Shown here piece by piece: positions 23,440 through 35,070 of a stretch of DNA of 64,000 nucleotides. Numbering within the stretch: the first letter of the stretch is position 1; the number at the start of each line of letters is the position of its first letter. A program made the translations under genes and the position numbers. Below the pieces are notes generated by a model, which was not told the DNA's origin, did no database searches, and worked only from the letters and a program-made list of their open reading frames with translations. The DNA is taken from NCBI GenBank assembly GCA_907164885.2, contig OU015493.1, positions 124,365,070-124,429,069 of the forward strand, read 5' to 3'. The DNA is from Dolomedes plantarius (lineage: Eukaryota > Arthropoda > Arachnida > Araneae > Dolomedidae).

Positions 23440-25767
23440 TTATTGCGTGAAGTTCTTGTACATTTCATTTATTTGTAAAACTTCATTTTCTGACAATCTG
23501 TATACTCTCCCTGTTGGAGTTATAGGGTTTACAAAAGATATGATTTGAATGATAGAAACCCACAGTATATCTGGCCTACTTGGGTAAGAAAAAGAAGGTG
23601 AAGGTCCTGCTGGATGTAGAAAAGACACCTTTACTTCATCATTTGTTTCATTTTTTGCCAACACGTATGCAAGCCACCAGTTATGTTCATATGTAACACA
23701 CACATAACCTTTTACTTCTGAAAGTTGAAGTCTATCTTCCAATAGCCATACTTTTTCAATAACTGATTCAGATGCATGAGAAAATGTCTTGACTTTAATT
23801 GTTGATATACTTGAAGCTACGGGGATAAATCCATGTAATTTCTGAGTACCTTTAATAGTAATGGATTTACTGTGACGATTTACTAGAAAATTTTCTGTAT
23901 GGATGTATTCATCTTGATTGACGAATAAAAAATTGACTGATGGAATATTTTCTACAGCCCACTGGTACAACTGTTTTGGTGTCATAATTTGGTTTTCATA
24001 TGGACGCTGTAAGCTTGCCCTAGCTGCTAACCTCTTTACTGTGCCCCCAACACCATCACACGGTCCTTTACCATGTGCAGTGGCGGAAAAGTGCCACTCA
24101 GCTTCTACATTAAAATCGCTTTTGTGGAAACACAAGTTGGTAAAATTCTTCTTGTTTTTATATTGGGCAGCTGAACCATCGGAATAGTAAAAGATCCTTT
24201 TAATCCTTTCAAACTTCGTTTTCAAAAAATCAATCATTTTTTTCTGGAAGCAATACACTGCTACTGTGTTATGTTCTAAACATTCAGATATTACAACTAA
24301 ACTCATATGTTTTATCTTTCCTTCGCCTTTGTAATAAATTACAAAAGGGTGGACAGTGGCTTGTTCACTGGTCCAGTGATAACTTTGGACCTCATCTTGT
24401 AAAATAAACGTGTAGTTCTCAGAAAAGTCACACGTTACAACATACTCCGCATCTGTCAAATTGTTCTTGATTTCATTAATAAATGAAGATTGCTGCTTGG
24501 CAATAAAATCATGCCGAGCAAGAACAGGAAGCTTTTCACAAAACAGATCAATGAATTCTGTTGTGGATTTCTCTAGAGTTTCTAAATTGCATCGATCAAC
24601 AGAAATCCATTGTCGAAAAGTTACTTTTTCAACCATGTTCTCATCAAATACATTTTCTAACATGTCTTTAATTTCTCCACTTCCAGGACAAAACGAACAT
24701 TCTCCCAAGTAACAAGCTATTGAAGCAGGATTACATAATATTTTAGCAAGGCAATGTTTATATGTTTTTAATTTACCATCAGTCAGTGCATCAAGTTTAG
24801 TATTTTCAATCATTAATTTAATATTTTGATGGGTAGTGCATACACAAACTGTATGAGTTCCACTTTGACCAGCTAGTATGCAATACTTAGGCCTGAGTTC
24901 AGCAAATTTTGAAAAACTTACTTTCATATATGGATATTTTTCTTTATATGATCTGTAAACTTCCATTAAATTACATAGAACTAACCGTTTGGATAGTTTC
25001 ACTTTCTTTCCATTTTCTGTTCGTATAGATATACAATCTTTCATCCCTGGCAATATTCTACTTATTTCATCACTTTCATAAAAAGCCTTTATGTTTCCAG
25101 CAATTTCTGCAGAAAGACTTTTTCCAGGCTTCTGATTAGGACTTGCTAGAATGCCTTTGTCTTGCAAGAGTTTTTTTGATTTCCTGACCATATAATTAGG
25201 AGCATTAAATTCTCGCATAATTTTCCGTATACTCCATGTTTCGGGCAAGCAGGTCAGTATCATAATTTTTTTAACTTTTGAAGTAGAGTTAGAAAATTGA
25301 ATTTTAAGATTGTTTAAAATTGCTTCTTCTGGTGTCTCAGTCTCACTCTCTGAAGATTTTTCAGCATTTGTAAAAAGTTCACGTCTCATCGCAGAATTGA
25401 TCTTTTTTATTTTATTTGATGCATAACCTTTGCTTTCTTTTTTTCTTTTATCAATAGGGGATTCTCCCAATTCATGTAATGAGACATTAAGCGTTTCTAA
25501 AATTTCAGACTTTGGAGTAAAATTTTGATTTTCATCTAAACTATCAGAATCATCATTTTCTTCAGATTGTTGGCATAATTCATTCTTTTTCAAAAGATAC
25601 AGCTGTTTTCTGCAAGAATGACAGACTTTTGCTGTTTTTGGCATTTCTTTGTAATGATCTATCATCCAGTCTGTAACTTCCCTCAATTTGCTTTTGTCTC
25701 TTACTGTGTGATTATTTTTCTTAAATGGATTGAAACACTGTCCAGTAAAATGCCTTTGATCAGCCAT
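23440..25767 (-). CDS. Sola-like transposase, 775 aa, uninterrupted
   Basis: The N-terminus has Cys/His pairs (Cys11; CHSC near residue 50) suggesting a small zinc-binding module, then an acidic, serine-rich linker and a basic KRKKESK stretch (possible nuclear signal, about residue 107). A helix-turn-helix-like segment follows near residues 179-205 (SIRKIMREFNAPNYMVRKSK). Cys-rich motifs CVCTTHQN and CSFCPG lie mid-protein. The C-terminal half carries an RNase H-like pattern: Asp447 in CDFSENY, Asp530 in YYSDGSAAQYKN and Asp571 in HGKGPCDGVGG, a plausible DDD triad. A tryptophan-rich C-terminal region follows. It would bind the TIRs and carry out cut-and-paste transposition. No stop or frameshift. 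The start is the first ATG, MADQRHFTGQC. Confidence 0.85.
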   Translation of the reverse strand: MADQRHFTGQCFNPFKKNNHTVRDKSKLREVTDWMIDHYKEMPKTAKVCHSCRKQLYLLKKNELCQQSEENDDSDSLDENQNFTPKSEILETLNVSLHELGESPIDKRKKESKGYASNKIKKINSAMRRELFTNAEKSSESETETPEEAILNNLKIQFSNSTSKVKKIMILTCLPETWSIRKIMREFNAPNYMVRKSKKLLQDKGILASPNQKPGKSLSAEIAGNIKAFYESDEISRILPGMKDCISIRTENGKKVKLSKRLVLCNLMEVYRSYKEKYPYMKVSFSKFAELRPKYCILAGQSGTHTVCVCTTHQNIKLMIENTKLDALTDGKLKTYKHCLAKILCNPASIACYLGECSFCPGSGEIKDMLENVFDENMVEKVTFRQWISVDRCNLETLEKSTTEFIDLFCEKLPVLARHDFIAKQQSSFINEIKNNLTDAEYVVTCDFSENYTFILQDEVQSYHWTSEQATVHPFVIYYKGEGKIKHMSLVVISECLEHNTVAVYCFQKKMIDFLKTKFERIKRIFYYSDGSAAQYKNKKNFTNLCFHKSDFNVEAEWHFSATAHGKGPCDGVGGTVKRLAARASLQRPYENQIMTPKQLYQWAVENIPSVNFLFVNQDEYIHTENFLVNRHSKSITIKGTQKLHGFIPVASSISTIKVKTFSHASESVIEKVWLLEDRLQLSEVKGYVCVTYEHNWWLAYVLAKNETNDEVKVSFLHPAGPSPSFSYPSRPDILWVSIIQIISFVNPITPTGRVYRLSENEVLQINEMYKNFTQ

Positions 25768-26472
25768 ATTTTAAATTTCATACAAGATTAATCTCTTTAC
25801 ATATGATATTTAATATTTATATTATACTTTAATTGAATAACAAATTTTTAATATTAAAAATATATGTATGTGATATATTTTTTAGCATTAAATCACAAAA
25901 AAAAAATTATTTAAGTATTAATTTTAAGTAGATACAAAAGAATTAAAGTTTAAAAAATAAATATTTAACTTTTTTAAAGTTACTATATACAAAATTAGAA
26001 AATTCAATATATTCACTAGTTTGTCTAAATCTCAGTAAAAATCAAACACATCTGACTGAGAGCTTATCAGCTTGCAGACTGAGTTAGAAGGGAGCCTGAT
26101 AGGCTGTGACTAACAAAACATATCTGGACGTGCACTGTTCTGTAGAAGCCTGTTTTGGTTTGCAAAGCATGTGCAGCTCTGTTGAATTCTGAAGTGGAAA
26201 GATTTTGTAATACAGGACTTTCAAGATACAGTAATTACTTTTATAATCTAATTTAATGGATAATATATTTAAAATAAAAATAATCATGATCTTTACAATC
26301 ATTTCAGCAATATAGTAGGTACAAAATGAAATTTTAAAAATAAATGAAATACACAAGAACTTCAAGCAATATATATATATGCACTAATGTATTTGATATC
26401 ATACAAAACAAATATGATTACTTTCATATCTTAAATTTTTTTTCTAATTTTCTAGGCTTTAAAACATATTGT

Positions 26473-26991
26473 ATTAAGTAATTTCGTGTTTTCAAATCAG
26501 GAATACTGCATTCAATGCAATATTTTAACATGAACCCATACAGATCCCACTTTCAAACTTATACAATCATTTCAGTACTATATAAAGTATTATTCAAAAA
26601 ATGTTGAAAAATTTTGAAAAAGCGCATTTTGAAAAATTCAAATTTTAAATTTAAATTTAAATTTTATTAGAATAAATTTTTTTAAGCCCTAATTGTGTTA
26701 TATATCATTGAAAAGGTCTTGAAAATTGCTTTAAAATGCCACCAATCTTAGCTCTCTAGCTTAATTAGGAAAGCTTCTAGGTCATTTTGAAAATTGGTCT
26801 GTCGAGGTTTTTTGACTGATTTTTTGAACATTCACAGGGGTACATTTTCAAAATGCGTTGATATTTTTCGATAAAACTTGGTATTTTTCTTAATCTATAT
26901 GAAAGTTAACTATGTGCCAAATTTCATCAAAATCTATGAGGGTAAGGTAAATTTTTCTTGAAAATTGTGTTGATTTGACACGGAATGACCC
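26473..26991 (-). repeat. Right TIR of the Sola-like element
   Basis: The partner of 22869-23377. It lies upstream of the gene (start at 25767), leaving about 700 bp that may hold the promoter. Confidence 0.9.
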
Positions 26992-26995
26992 TTCC

Positions 26996-28158
26996 TTCCT
27001 TATGTTTTAGAACCACCAATGTAGAATGTAGGCCTCTAAATATCTTTATTTTATTTCATTATTCGAAGATGCTAATTTCGGTTTGCTGTTAATATTCATT
27101 ATATACTCCCAAACGAATCTTTACTGTTGTTTCCATCCTCCGGGTGCCAAAGTAAATATAATTTTGTAAAGTCTGGATTTAAATCAGGGTTTGCAAAACT
27201 CGAATCCAGTATTCTACCAACTATAATTTCAAAAGACTTTGGCTTAAACATTATAAAATAAATAGATCTAATTTAAAGGTTTTGAGACGATAAAAAGAAA
27301 GACCGATTCTTAAGAAGCTATACAAATATTAATCTGTAGGACTACATACTTCGATAATACATGTATACATTGAAATAGATGTAGATTGATAAATACATAT
27401 ATAGGTCACACTCGTGTAGTAGATTTACAAATAAAAACTATTATAGATTTATAATTCATGCATATAAAAAATAAGTTAACAAAAGATTAAATATACATTT
27501 TGGTAGTGTGTTCGGGCGTACACAAACATGTTTTACATTTGTGTTTCATAAGTAAAATAATTACAAGATAAAAAGAACTTTTTATATACCATGTTTTTTA
27601 ATTTTCTGTTGAATCATATAAACTTGACAATTCTATGTATTAATAAATACTTTTTTAAAATTTTTTTTGATTAATTATCCCATCAACTTGAAAGAAAATG
27701 AAGTTAATTGGAAGTTAACTTGCGTTTAACTTTTCGTTACCGTCCCGGTCGATAGATGGCTGCACCAGTCTACAAAACAAAATTAACTGAAAAGAATAAA
27801 CACGTGGTAAAAATCTGCTTAAAGATGGCTAAAAGTATTAAAAAATGGATCGTCATCGTGTTCTGAGCTATTCTAAAAGTTTCAAATGTCTAGCAAGTCG
27901 GGAAGTTAGTTAAAAATTGATTGCAAGATTTGTAATGCACAAACAAGAAAGCAAGTTAATAAAAACATGGAAAAAGATAGGATAATTTAGTTTGAAACTC
28001 TATTTTAGTGATATAATGGGAGTGAAACAACTTACGTTCTACTGCCCAAACATAATACATTCGTAGCAAAAGTAACTTTAACCAGAAATATTATTAACAT
28101 ATTAATGTATGTAAATTTAGAACACTCCTATACAAAAACAAACACAAACGCGCACACC

Positions 28159-28190
<32 letters not shown>

Positions 28191-29330
28191 ACATACTACA
28201 TTCACACATCTACTGTGTGTGTGTGTGATATTATATTCCAGTTATTACATAAGAATGGGAAGTTTCTGCCTTTTACCTACTCTGAAGTAAATGCTCTCAT
28301 TAATCAGATCTCGTTAATCGCATAATTTCCACAGTTCTTTTATTTAATTTTTGTAAACTTCTAAATGTTATATTACAGCAAAGTATCATAAAAAAGATTT
28401 CGCATTTCTGAAAATGTAGATAAAAACATTTAACTAGCATTCTCATTATGCTAGTCAAATGTTGATGCTAATAACAATTTCCCCTGGAATCCGTTTTCTA
28501 TTTAAAGTAAAGAATCACAATTCCTCTATAAAAACAAATTTATATTTAATTAAAGCACATAAGCACTCAAGAAAATTCATTACCTCCTTATTGGATTTAA
28601 TATCAGATTTTCTGGTCCAGTTGCATATGTGAAGGATAAGGGGAAAAGTTGCACCTTGCAAGAATGTGAGCTACAACTATAGTAAACAACCCCCCACCCC
28701 ACCCCACCCCACCCGAGACCAATATTTACCTACGCCTTCGTACCCAAGCCGTGTAATTATGGAGAGTAATGCAGACGTTTAGCACAAATCCCCAACTCAT
28801 TATCTAAATGGCTTCCACCGGCAAACAGCTCGAAAGAAATGTGACTTAGGAAGAGCAGTAGCTTCTTTTAAAGAATAGAAAGGACATCTGAAAAGATCAG
28901 CATTCTTTGAATTTCGCAACGTCTGGGACGTAATTAGGTATATATTGTAATTATCTGTTTTGCATATATATTTATCATTACTTAACAGCAAATAGTTAAC
29001 GTGTATACTTACCAGAACTTGCCTCTCAAAAATTAAAATATGTTAATGAAAATTCAGAATGTAATTAAAATTACTTTATAAATTTATTCTAAAATAATGC
29101 CAAATAATGGTAAACACCGGAACTATTATTTTCAGAAATTTATGTGGTATCAGTATCTCCACAAACGCATTTATAATAGCGTAGCACAAAAAATACATTA
29201 GTTAACAAAAATATAAACAAACCAATAAGTAGTTGTACGATAGCGACAAAAATCGATGGATGTGAAGAACACGCACAGATAAAAAAAAGATTAAAACCTC
29301 ATAACAACAACATGATTTGTCCTAGATTTT
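26996..29330. other. AT-rich stretch with a CA/TA microsatellite
   Basis: It holds a short CA/TA/TG microsatellite (about 28155-28228) and a C-rich tract at 28689. No gene or element end recognised. Confidence 0.5.
28689..28714 (-). other. G-quadruplex-type tract (minus strand)
   Basis: The plus strand is CCCCCC followed by repeated ACCCC. The minus strand therefore has four or more G runs of three to six separated by single T, a textbook quadruplex pattern. It stands out in AT-rich surroundings. Confidence 0.7.
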
Positions 29331-29351
29331 GATCGTCACAAAGTGAGGAAG

Positions 29352-30386
29352 TCAATACGGCGTTGGTCCACCTTTAGCCTGGATGCAAGCTGTCAACCGT
29401 CGTGGCATAGACTGATAAAGTTCCCGGATTGTGCACTGTGGTATTTCATACCAGATTGTCTCCAACTGTCGGGCTAAATTGGCAACAACCGGGGATAGTT
29501 GCAATCGCCTTCCCATCACGTCCCAAATGTGTTTTCTGGGGGAGAGATCAGGCGACCTAGCTGGCAAGTGTTCGGCAATCTTGAAGACAATTTACATCAA
29601 CACGTGCCATATGCGGTGGACATTATCTTGTTAAAAAGTAAGATTGAGGTGGCACAAGAGGAACGACAAGAAAACGGGTCGCAGAATGTCGTCTACGTAC
29701 CGCTGTGCTCTAAGTGTGTCACTAATAACTAGCAGAGGGGACCAGCTATCAAAGGAAATGGTACCCCAGACCATAACGCCCTGTTTTAGGCCTAGCAGAC
29801 ATACCCATACTATCGAACGCTGTATGGCGTTCGATAGTATGGGCAACATCCCCACGCTGCCCTGAACGTCTCCAGACACGTCTTCGGGGATCGTCAGGAC
29901 ACAATTGGAAAAAGGACTCGTCACTAAAGACTATACGTCCCCAGTGAGTGCAGTTCCAAGTTGATAGAGCTAAGCACCACTGTAATTGGACTTTACTGTG
30001 TACAGCGTGAGGGGTAAGTGGTGTAACGGTCAGCGCAGGCGTAGATTCCGTTCTCTCGGTCGTTTGTCAATGGTTATGTTCGACACTTGTGTGGGGGTCA
30101 CATGTTACATGGTTGATAATGACGAATCCGTTGCTGTGACAGCTGATCTGACAATCGCTCTGTCTTCTCTTTCTGTTGTGGTCCTTGATCGACCGCTACC
30201 GTCCTGACATATAAATCTGACGTTGTTGACCAACTCTTGCCAGCATCGTCTAATCCCTGAACCGCTTCGACCCAGATGTTGAGCGATTCTTCGATGTGCC
30301 CAACCAGCGTCTTTCCATCCGGTGACTTGACATCTTTCAAACTCTGAAATATGTTCATAATGAGCACGACTCCTTCGGGGAGGCAT
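29352..30386 (-). pseudogene. Tc1-like transposase pseudogene
   Basis: It begins with MPPRRSR and a helix-turn-helix (ERCQVTGWKDAGWAHRRIAQ, about residues 15-40). The first catalytic Asp is recognisable in a shifted frame (FSDES near 29910), QDN near 29628 marks the second, and the C-terminus ends QAKGGPTPY. Frameshifts, in-frame stops and an inverted duplication at 29804-29843 break it. The position of the final catalytic Glu reads SPRKHIWD, so that Glu is replaced by Lys. I could not find a convincing pair of TIRs. Confidence 0.85.
29804..29843. repeat. Perfect 17 bp inverted repeat inside the pseudogene
   Basis: CCCATACTATCGAACGC (29804-29820), spacer TGTATG, then the exact reverse complement (29827-29843). 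The segment duplicates in inverted orientation a stretch of transposase code, so it looks like a fold-back copying error. Confidence 0.92.
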
Positions 30387-30429
30387 TGTTACAGTGGACG
30401 TAAGATATCCGTAGTCGAAATGCAACAGA

Positions 30430-31224
30430 AATTTTGAACATCATATCGAGAATCACTCCTGATATACACCTGGTGGATGCGCAGATCTGATGCGCTGGAG
30501 CTCCCGCTATCCAGTCGTTGGACACCAAAATTTAGTCATTTGCATGTTCGGTTAAAACAGCTTTGCATAAGAAATTTCGTTACAATCGGACAAATCTTTC
30601 TTGGTGCGTCAATTTTTTTGTTGTTGTTATAGAGTATATTTGAGTTTTTTCAATATTTCAGTCTGTTAAAAAATTATAATTTCAATTAATTATTTTGTAA
30701 TCAACAAAATATGCTCAGTTTTTAAGTCGCCAGCAAAACCACGGTGTCATATGAAGGTAAGGATAATGTCCAAGAATACCGTCTGCCGCATTGGAGGGGA
30801 AAGAATATATGTATATGTTCAGTATCTTTCAGAATATACATATATAAAATAAAATTCTGAACATCCCAAGCACAAATGCTCAAAAAGTTATGAAAACACA
30901 TTCAGTGCAAAGGAACTATATTTTCCATATTAAAGTATTACTTTTGACTTCGTTTACACAAAATTGATCTAATATAACTTTAAAAGTAAGATATCGAGTT
31001 CAAATAAAGAAAGAAAACATAATAAAGTATCAAACGAGATGAAAATAAAAGTTCCGGTGGTATTTTAGAAACCAAAAGAGAAAGCCTTTGGCCACACTAG
31101 GCACTAAAGTCATATCGTTAATTTTCCCCTCAGAAACGCCATAAAAGCCACGGGCTTATTCTTATTCTGTACGCTGGCACAAGTTAAGGACTACTTTTAC
31201 ACACAATCAGAGATATCAGTGTAA
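30430..31224. other. Spacer, perhaps including the Tc1 5' flank
   Basis: The first 150 bp may be the untranslated end of the broken Tc1 element. The rest has no recognised feature. Confidence 0.4.
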
Positions 31225-31228
31225 TTAA

Positions 31229-32195
31229 GGTAAATGCACCTATAGTGGGGCATGTCCCTATAACGGGCCACCCTTTAGAAATGTCGAGAAATTAAGGGTC
31301 TATTGTTACCTAAGGCAGTAGAAGGGGTGTGAGGGTCATTGGCTATTACCTGCGAGGGTCCCTTAGCATTGAAATTCAGTTCATTCCTTTACTTTGTGCG
31401 AAGTGTAAAGTGTATTCTGCTCGAGAGAAGAAAATTTGTTCTTGTCTTACCTTTTGCCTAAGAAATTTGTTAAATAAAAATTTTTGAAAAATTCACTTAC
31501 TATAATGCCTGTTTATTGACTTAAGATATTATTCATTACGATAGTATGTATAATTCAAATTGTACAGTGATTAAATGACAAAAAACTTAAATTGAATTTT
31601 CAAAATAGCGTGGCCCATCATGAGATCACGAATTGTTCCACTGTCCCTGTATTGTTCCAGCCCGGCCCAACATAGGAATAGTGTGTTGTGAAAAATAATA
31701 ATAATTTAAATAGTTAACTAATTAAATGTTTTTTTAACTAAGTTTAATTTTGGATGTTAAGTTAATAAATTTATATATAATTTATATTTCAGTTTTATAT
31801 ATTTAGTGCAGTTGTACTGTAGTTATAAAATGAATTAACCGGTTTAAAAATATACATCATATTTTTACTTCCTTTACTTTCCAATTTAATGATATTGTAG
31901 AATTGATTTTTGTTCCATAACAGATTAAATAGATGGCCCATTATTGGGTGGCCCATTATGAGTACATCGGGTAAAATAATGGTCTATTATAGGTGCATCA
32001 GGTTGGTCATCATTTATGTATATATCTATATTTTTTTTATGAATGCAGCCAGTGTATTCCAATTGTTACTACAGATGTAAGGAAGTTATTAAAATGGCAA
32101 GTAAAAATTTGGACCAGTTTGCTTTATCTATAGCTGTGTAAATTCAGATTTACTTCAATTTTTCTCTTAACCGGCCCATTACTGGTGCGTTTACC
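31229..32195. mobile_element. MITE with GGTAAATGCACC termini
   Basis: Left end TTAA|GGTAAATGCACC, right end GGTGCGTTTACC|TTAT. One mismatch in the 12 bp tip, and the right TTAA is mutated at one base. Sub-terminal GGGCCACCC/GGCCCATTA motifs recur inside. Non-coding, 967 bp. Confidence 0.68.
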
Positions 32196-32320
32196 TTATT
32201 CCTATATCAAATCAGAAACACATAAATCATTTGTGTATATATATAAAGTGGTGCGTACGTACTGCAATGCGACAATGATATGCTAACCATCATTTATAAA
32301 AACAAGTCCGTGTTATATCA

Positions 32321-32453
32321 TATACAATTATTTCTTGGATCTACTATACAATCGTACGCAGGGTAAAGCGAATCCTTTACGGCATCTAAGAACAAGTTTT
32401 TAAAAATGCCACCTTTTGAAAATTTTGAAGAATTTAAGTAGTAAATGTATCAC
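32321..32453 (-). repeat. Direct repeat, copy of 33806-33930
   Basis: Begins TATACAATTATTTCTTGGAT and runs about 130 bp in parallel with 33806-33930 (ACGCAG.GTAAA.CGAATC, ACAAGTTTTTAAAAA). It corresponds to the upstream part of the hAT pseudogene coding region and breaks off abruptly, so it is a truncated second copy in the same orientation. Confidence 0.8.
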
Positions 32454-32639
32454 TATTAATAATTGTCTACTCTCAGAATACTGAATATTTTGGGGGAAAT
32501 ATGTATTAATTAAAAAGAAAATTTTAATTTATTTTAAAAAGCAAAAATTTTATAAATTACAGAATTTTTAAAAAAGCAGAAAAGAAAATAAATTTGAATA
32601 TATTTTGTTATACGATTAAAATAATTATTAAATCATTAG

Positions 32640-33850
32640 AGCTTTTGTGGCAGCAAATTGCTTGATTGCATTTCCGTAATTTTCTGTTTTAGATACCGAC
32701 ATTTTTATAGACATTATTGCTCAATAATTCAATCACGCTTGGATTGATGTTGTCCGTAGATAATTTTTGTATCATTTCAGTTTAGAAAACAGCGATCAGC
32801 TGTTGCTGCAGTCACAGCTAGTGATAGCATGTAGAATTTTGAGACATACAACAACGTTTGAAAATAGGCAATCAAAATCAAATTTAAAAACAAAATTTAA
32901 TACTTCTTGTACATTTTTTACTTCATTTGGTAAAATAAGACAAGTTTGTAAGTTCTTTCAGATAAATTTCATATATATCGGTTTCGTCTTCATCATTTAG
33001 CATTAACTAGAAGTCGTCATAAAAATTTTCTAGTATGGTATTTGAATTATTTTATATTAGATATAGCGTAAAAAAACCAAATACATCATAATTTTCTTAT
33101 AAAGTTTTAAAATTTCTACCATTGTTAATTATTACATCAAGTAAAATTTTTAAAAAATCTATTTCAAAAATTTTTTTGGGTTCAAACATAATATTTTCGC
33201 TGCCTCCCTTATCGAATATTTTTTTCTTTTACTTAATTTTACTTGAGCAAATATAGTTTCTATGTCTGATTTTTGAAAAATGTCACTTGCTGCATTCCAA
33301 GAGTTTGAAAATCATGATTATCTATAATCTTTAAAATCCTCTATAAAATTTTTACTCATAGGTATAAAGTTTTAAACACCCGTTTTGGGCTCTGAAGCAC
33401 TTTAGATAAAACATTTGTTTTTGCAAGGATATCATACCAAATGACAACACTTGCAACAAATTTGTATGCAGTAATTTTTTCAAGTAGACATTCAACCCCA
33501 TGTTAAACTTCATATGTTTATCTTGGTCGTTAATTATTATCACCTCATCAAATGTTTTAATGATATGGAGAAGATGATAACGTAATGGGGAAATTGCATC
33601 AATCCTACTTGACCAACGAGTTACACATTATAAGTGTTACGAAGGCAAGATTTTTTTTTAAATATCCCATTTATTGACAGAACACCGAAGAAAATAAACT
33701 TTGAAAAGTTACAAACAACAAATAAAGTGATTTCATCTAAAGCGATGACATGGTCGTTAACAACTGAATTTAAACAGTGACAGGAACATGGAGCAAAAAC
33801 TAACCTATACAATTATTTCTTGGATTTACTATACAATCGCACGCAGAGTA
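32640..33850 (-). pseudogene. hAT transposase pseudogene (ZMYM1-like type)
   Basis: Reading the minus strand in several frames gives blocks in family order: LVFAPCSCHCLNSVV near 33800 (compare the FVPC.CHSLNLVV block), FFGVLSINGIFKK near 33670, TRWSSRIDAISPLRYHLL near 33600, LLQVLSFGMISLQKQMFYL near 33440, IFEIDFLKILLDVIINN near 33150, and the dimerisation-type LFSKLKWYKNYLRTT near 32765. Stops and frameshifts are frequent and the N-terminal zinc finger is missing. It no longer encodes a protein. TIRs not found. Confidence 0.72.
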
Positions 33851-33930
33851 AAACGAATCATTTATGGCACTTAAGACAAGTTTTTAAAAACGGCGCCTTT
33901 TCAGAATTTTGGAGAGACTAAGTAATAAAG
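33806..33930 (-). repeat. Direct repeat, partner of 32321-32453
   Basis: The same sequence as 32321-32453 with scattered substitutions. Its left part joins the hAT pseudogene at the LVFAPCSCHCLN block. Confidence 0.8.
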
Positions 33931-34572
33931 GGGAATTTTACAAATTATTCCTAGGATTAATTTGTAAAATTCTTGACGGAACACCAGAGATGGTTTCCTG
34001 TAATTTGCACGTATACTTTACAACAACATATAAAGGAGATAGTGCAATTTATGAAATTTTTACCTCAAGTATAGAAAATTTTGCATATATATCCATTAAA
34101 GTATAACTATATCAAACACCTTATAAAATTTTATAAATATTTAAAACTTTTTTTATGTTTTAGAAATTGAAATTTTTTTGTTTTTTAAAATGCTCCTTGC
34201 GAAACAATTTTAAACTCCCCCCTTAATTTTGCATTTATATTGCTTATAAATACATTTTGAACAAAGTTATGTAATATTTTGGTCTTTCGTTGAATAATTA
34301 ATTTTTAGGACATTTCTATGCTTGTACTCTGAATTTTCGTGAAATTTTTGTACTTTACCACACTTAAGTTAAACTTTAATAATCTTAATGATGTCGAACC
34401 CCGAAATGGATACATTACTTTATTTTAATGTATAAGAGGAGTCTTCGTTATTAATTTTATAAAATTTCGTCAAAAATTGTGACGCAAGGAGCATTTCAGA
34501 GACTTGCAAATGTGGAAATTACTCATTTTGATAAAAAAATAATAAAAAGTCATTTCCCCCTACCTTTAATAT
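33927..34572. mobile_element. Possible decayed MITE
   Basis: Inverted pair AAATGCTCCTTGCG (34189-34202) and CGCAAGGAGCATTT (34483-34496). The same core occurs as an inverted pair inside the TTAA MITE at 20252-20985. The outer ends (TAAAGGGGAATTTTAC and GTCATTTCCCCC..TTTAA) are only weakly symmetrical. Confidence 0.35.
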
Positions 34573-35067
34573 TTACTTTTCTAAATCCACCAATTTTTCA
34601 TTTTAATTTTCATTAGATATTTTGAATGCATTTATTCCAGTATTTACATATTTTTAAAATAGTAATACACCTAAAAAAAATCGAATTATCTTTTGATTTT
34701 TAGTAATTTGAAAGTCCACCATCCCCTGAAGAACTCTTTAAACTCGATAAACTAGTCTTCAAAATAAAAATGTGAAAAAGAAAAACTGCAATTTCATGTT
34801 AGCGACTAGCAGCACATCAGTTACATCACAGAAATAAATCGCATCAAAATGAGTCTAAATTTTGTGTGTACTCAACATAACATTCACCGTTCAGAGCTAA
34901 TTAGTAAATAGGTAACTAAAGGGACAGCCAGAAATAGGATCTCAGACACTTACAAAAAGCGTCGTGCGTCGTCGACAAACACACGATGCCAAAAGAAGAG
35001 CACGCATTTATTTATTTATTTCTCATAATCTCAAATTCAGCGGTTTATAATAAAAAAAATGAAATAT
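34573..35067. other. AT-rich spacer
   Basis: No recognised feature apart from a short TTTA run near 35008. Confidence 0.5.
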
Positions 35068-35070
35068 TCA

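Larger units (their letters stand above)
22869..26991 (-). mobile_element. Sola-like DNA transposon, complete
   Basis: A 4123 bp element. The ends GGGTCATTCCGTGTCAAATC (left) and its inverse (right) open TIRs of about 509 and 519 bp. The flanks are TTCC on both sides (22865-22868 and 26992-26995), a 4 bp target duplication. One uninterrupted 775-codon gene fills most of the interior. A 4 bp duplication plus this transposase type best fits the Sola superfamily, perhaps Sola2 (family knowledge, not searched). It is the largest apparently intact autonomous element in the window. Confidence 0.85.

Noticed and set aside
23918..24712. Plus-strand open frames of 83 and 89 codons
   Set aside because: Antisense shadows of the Sola-like gene.
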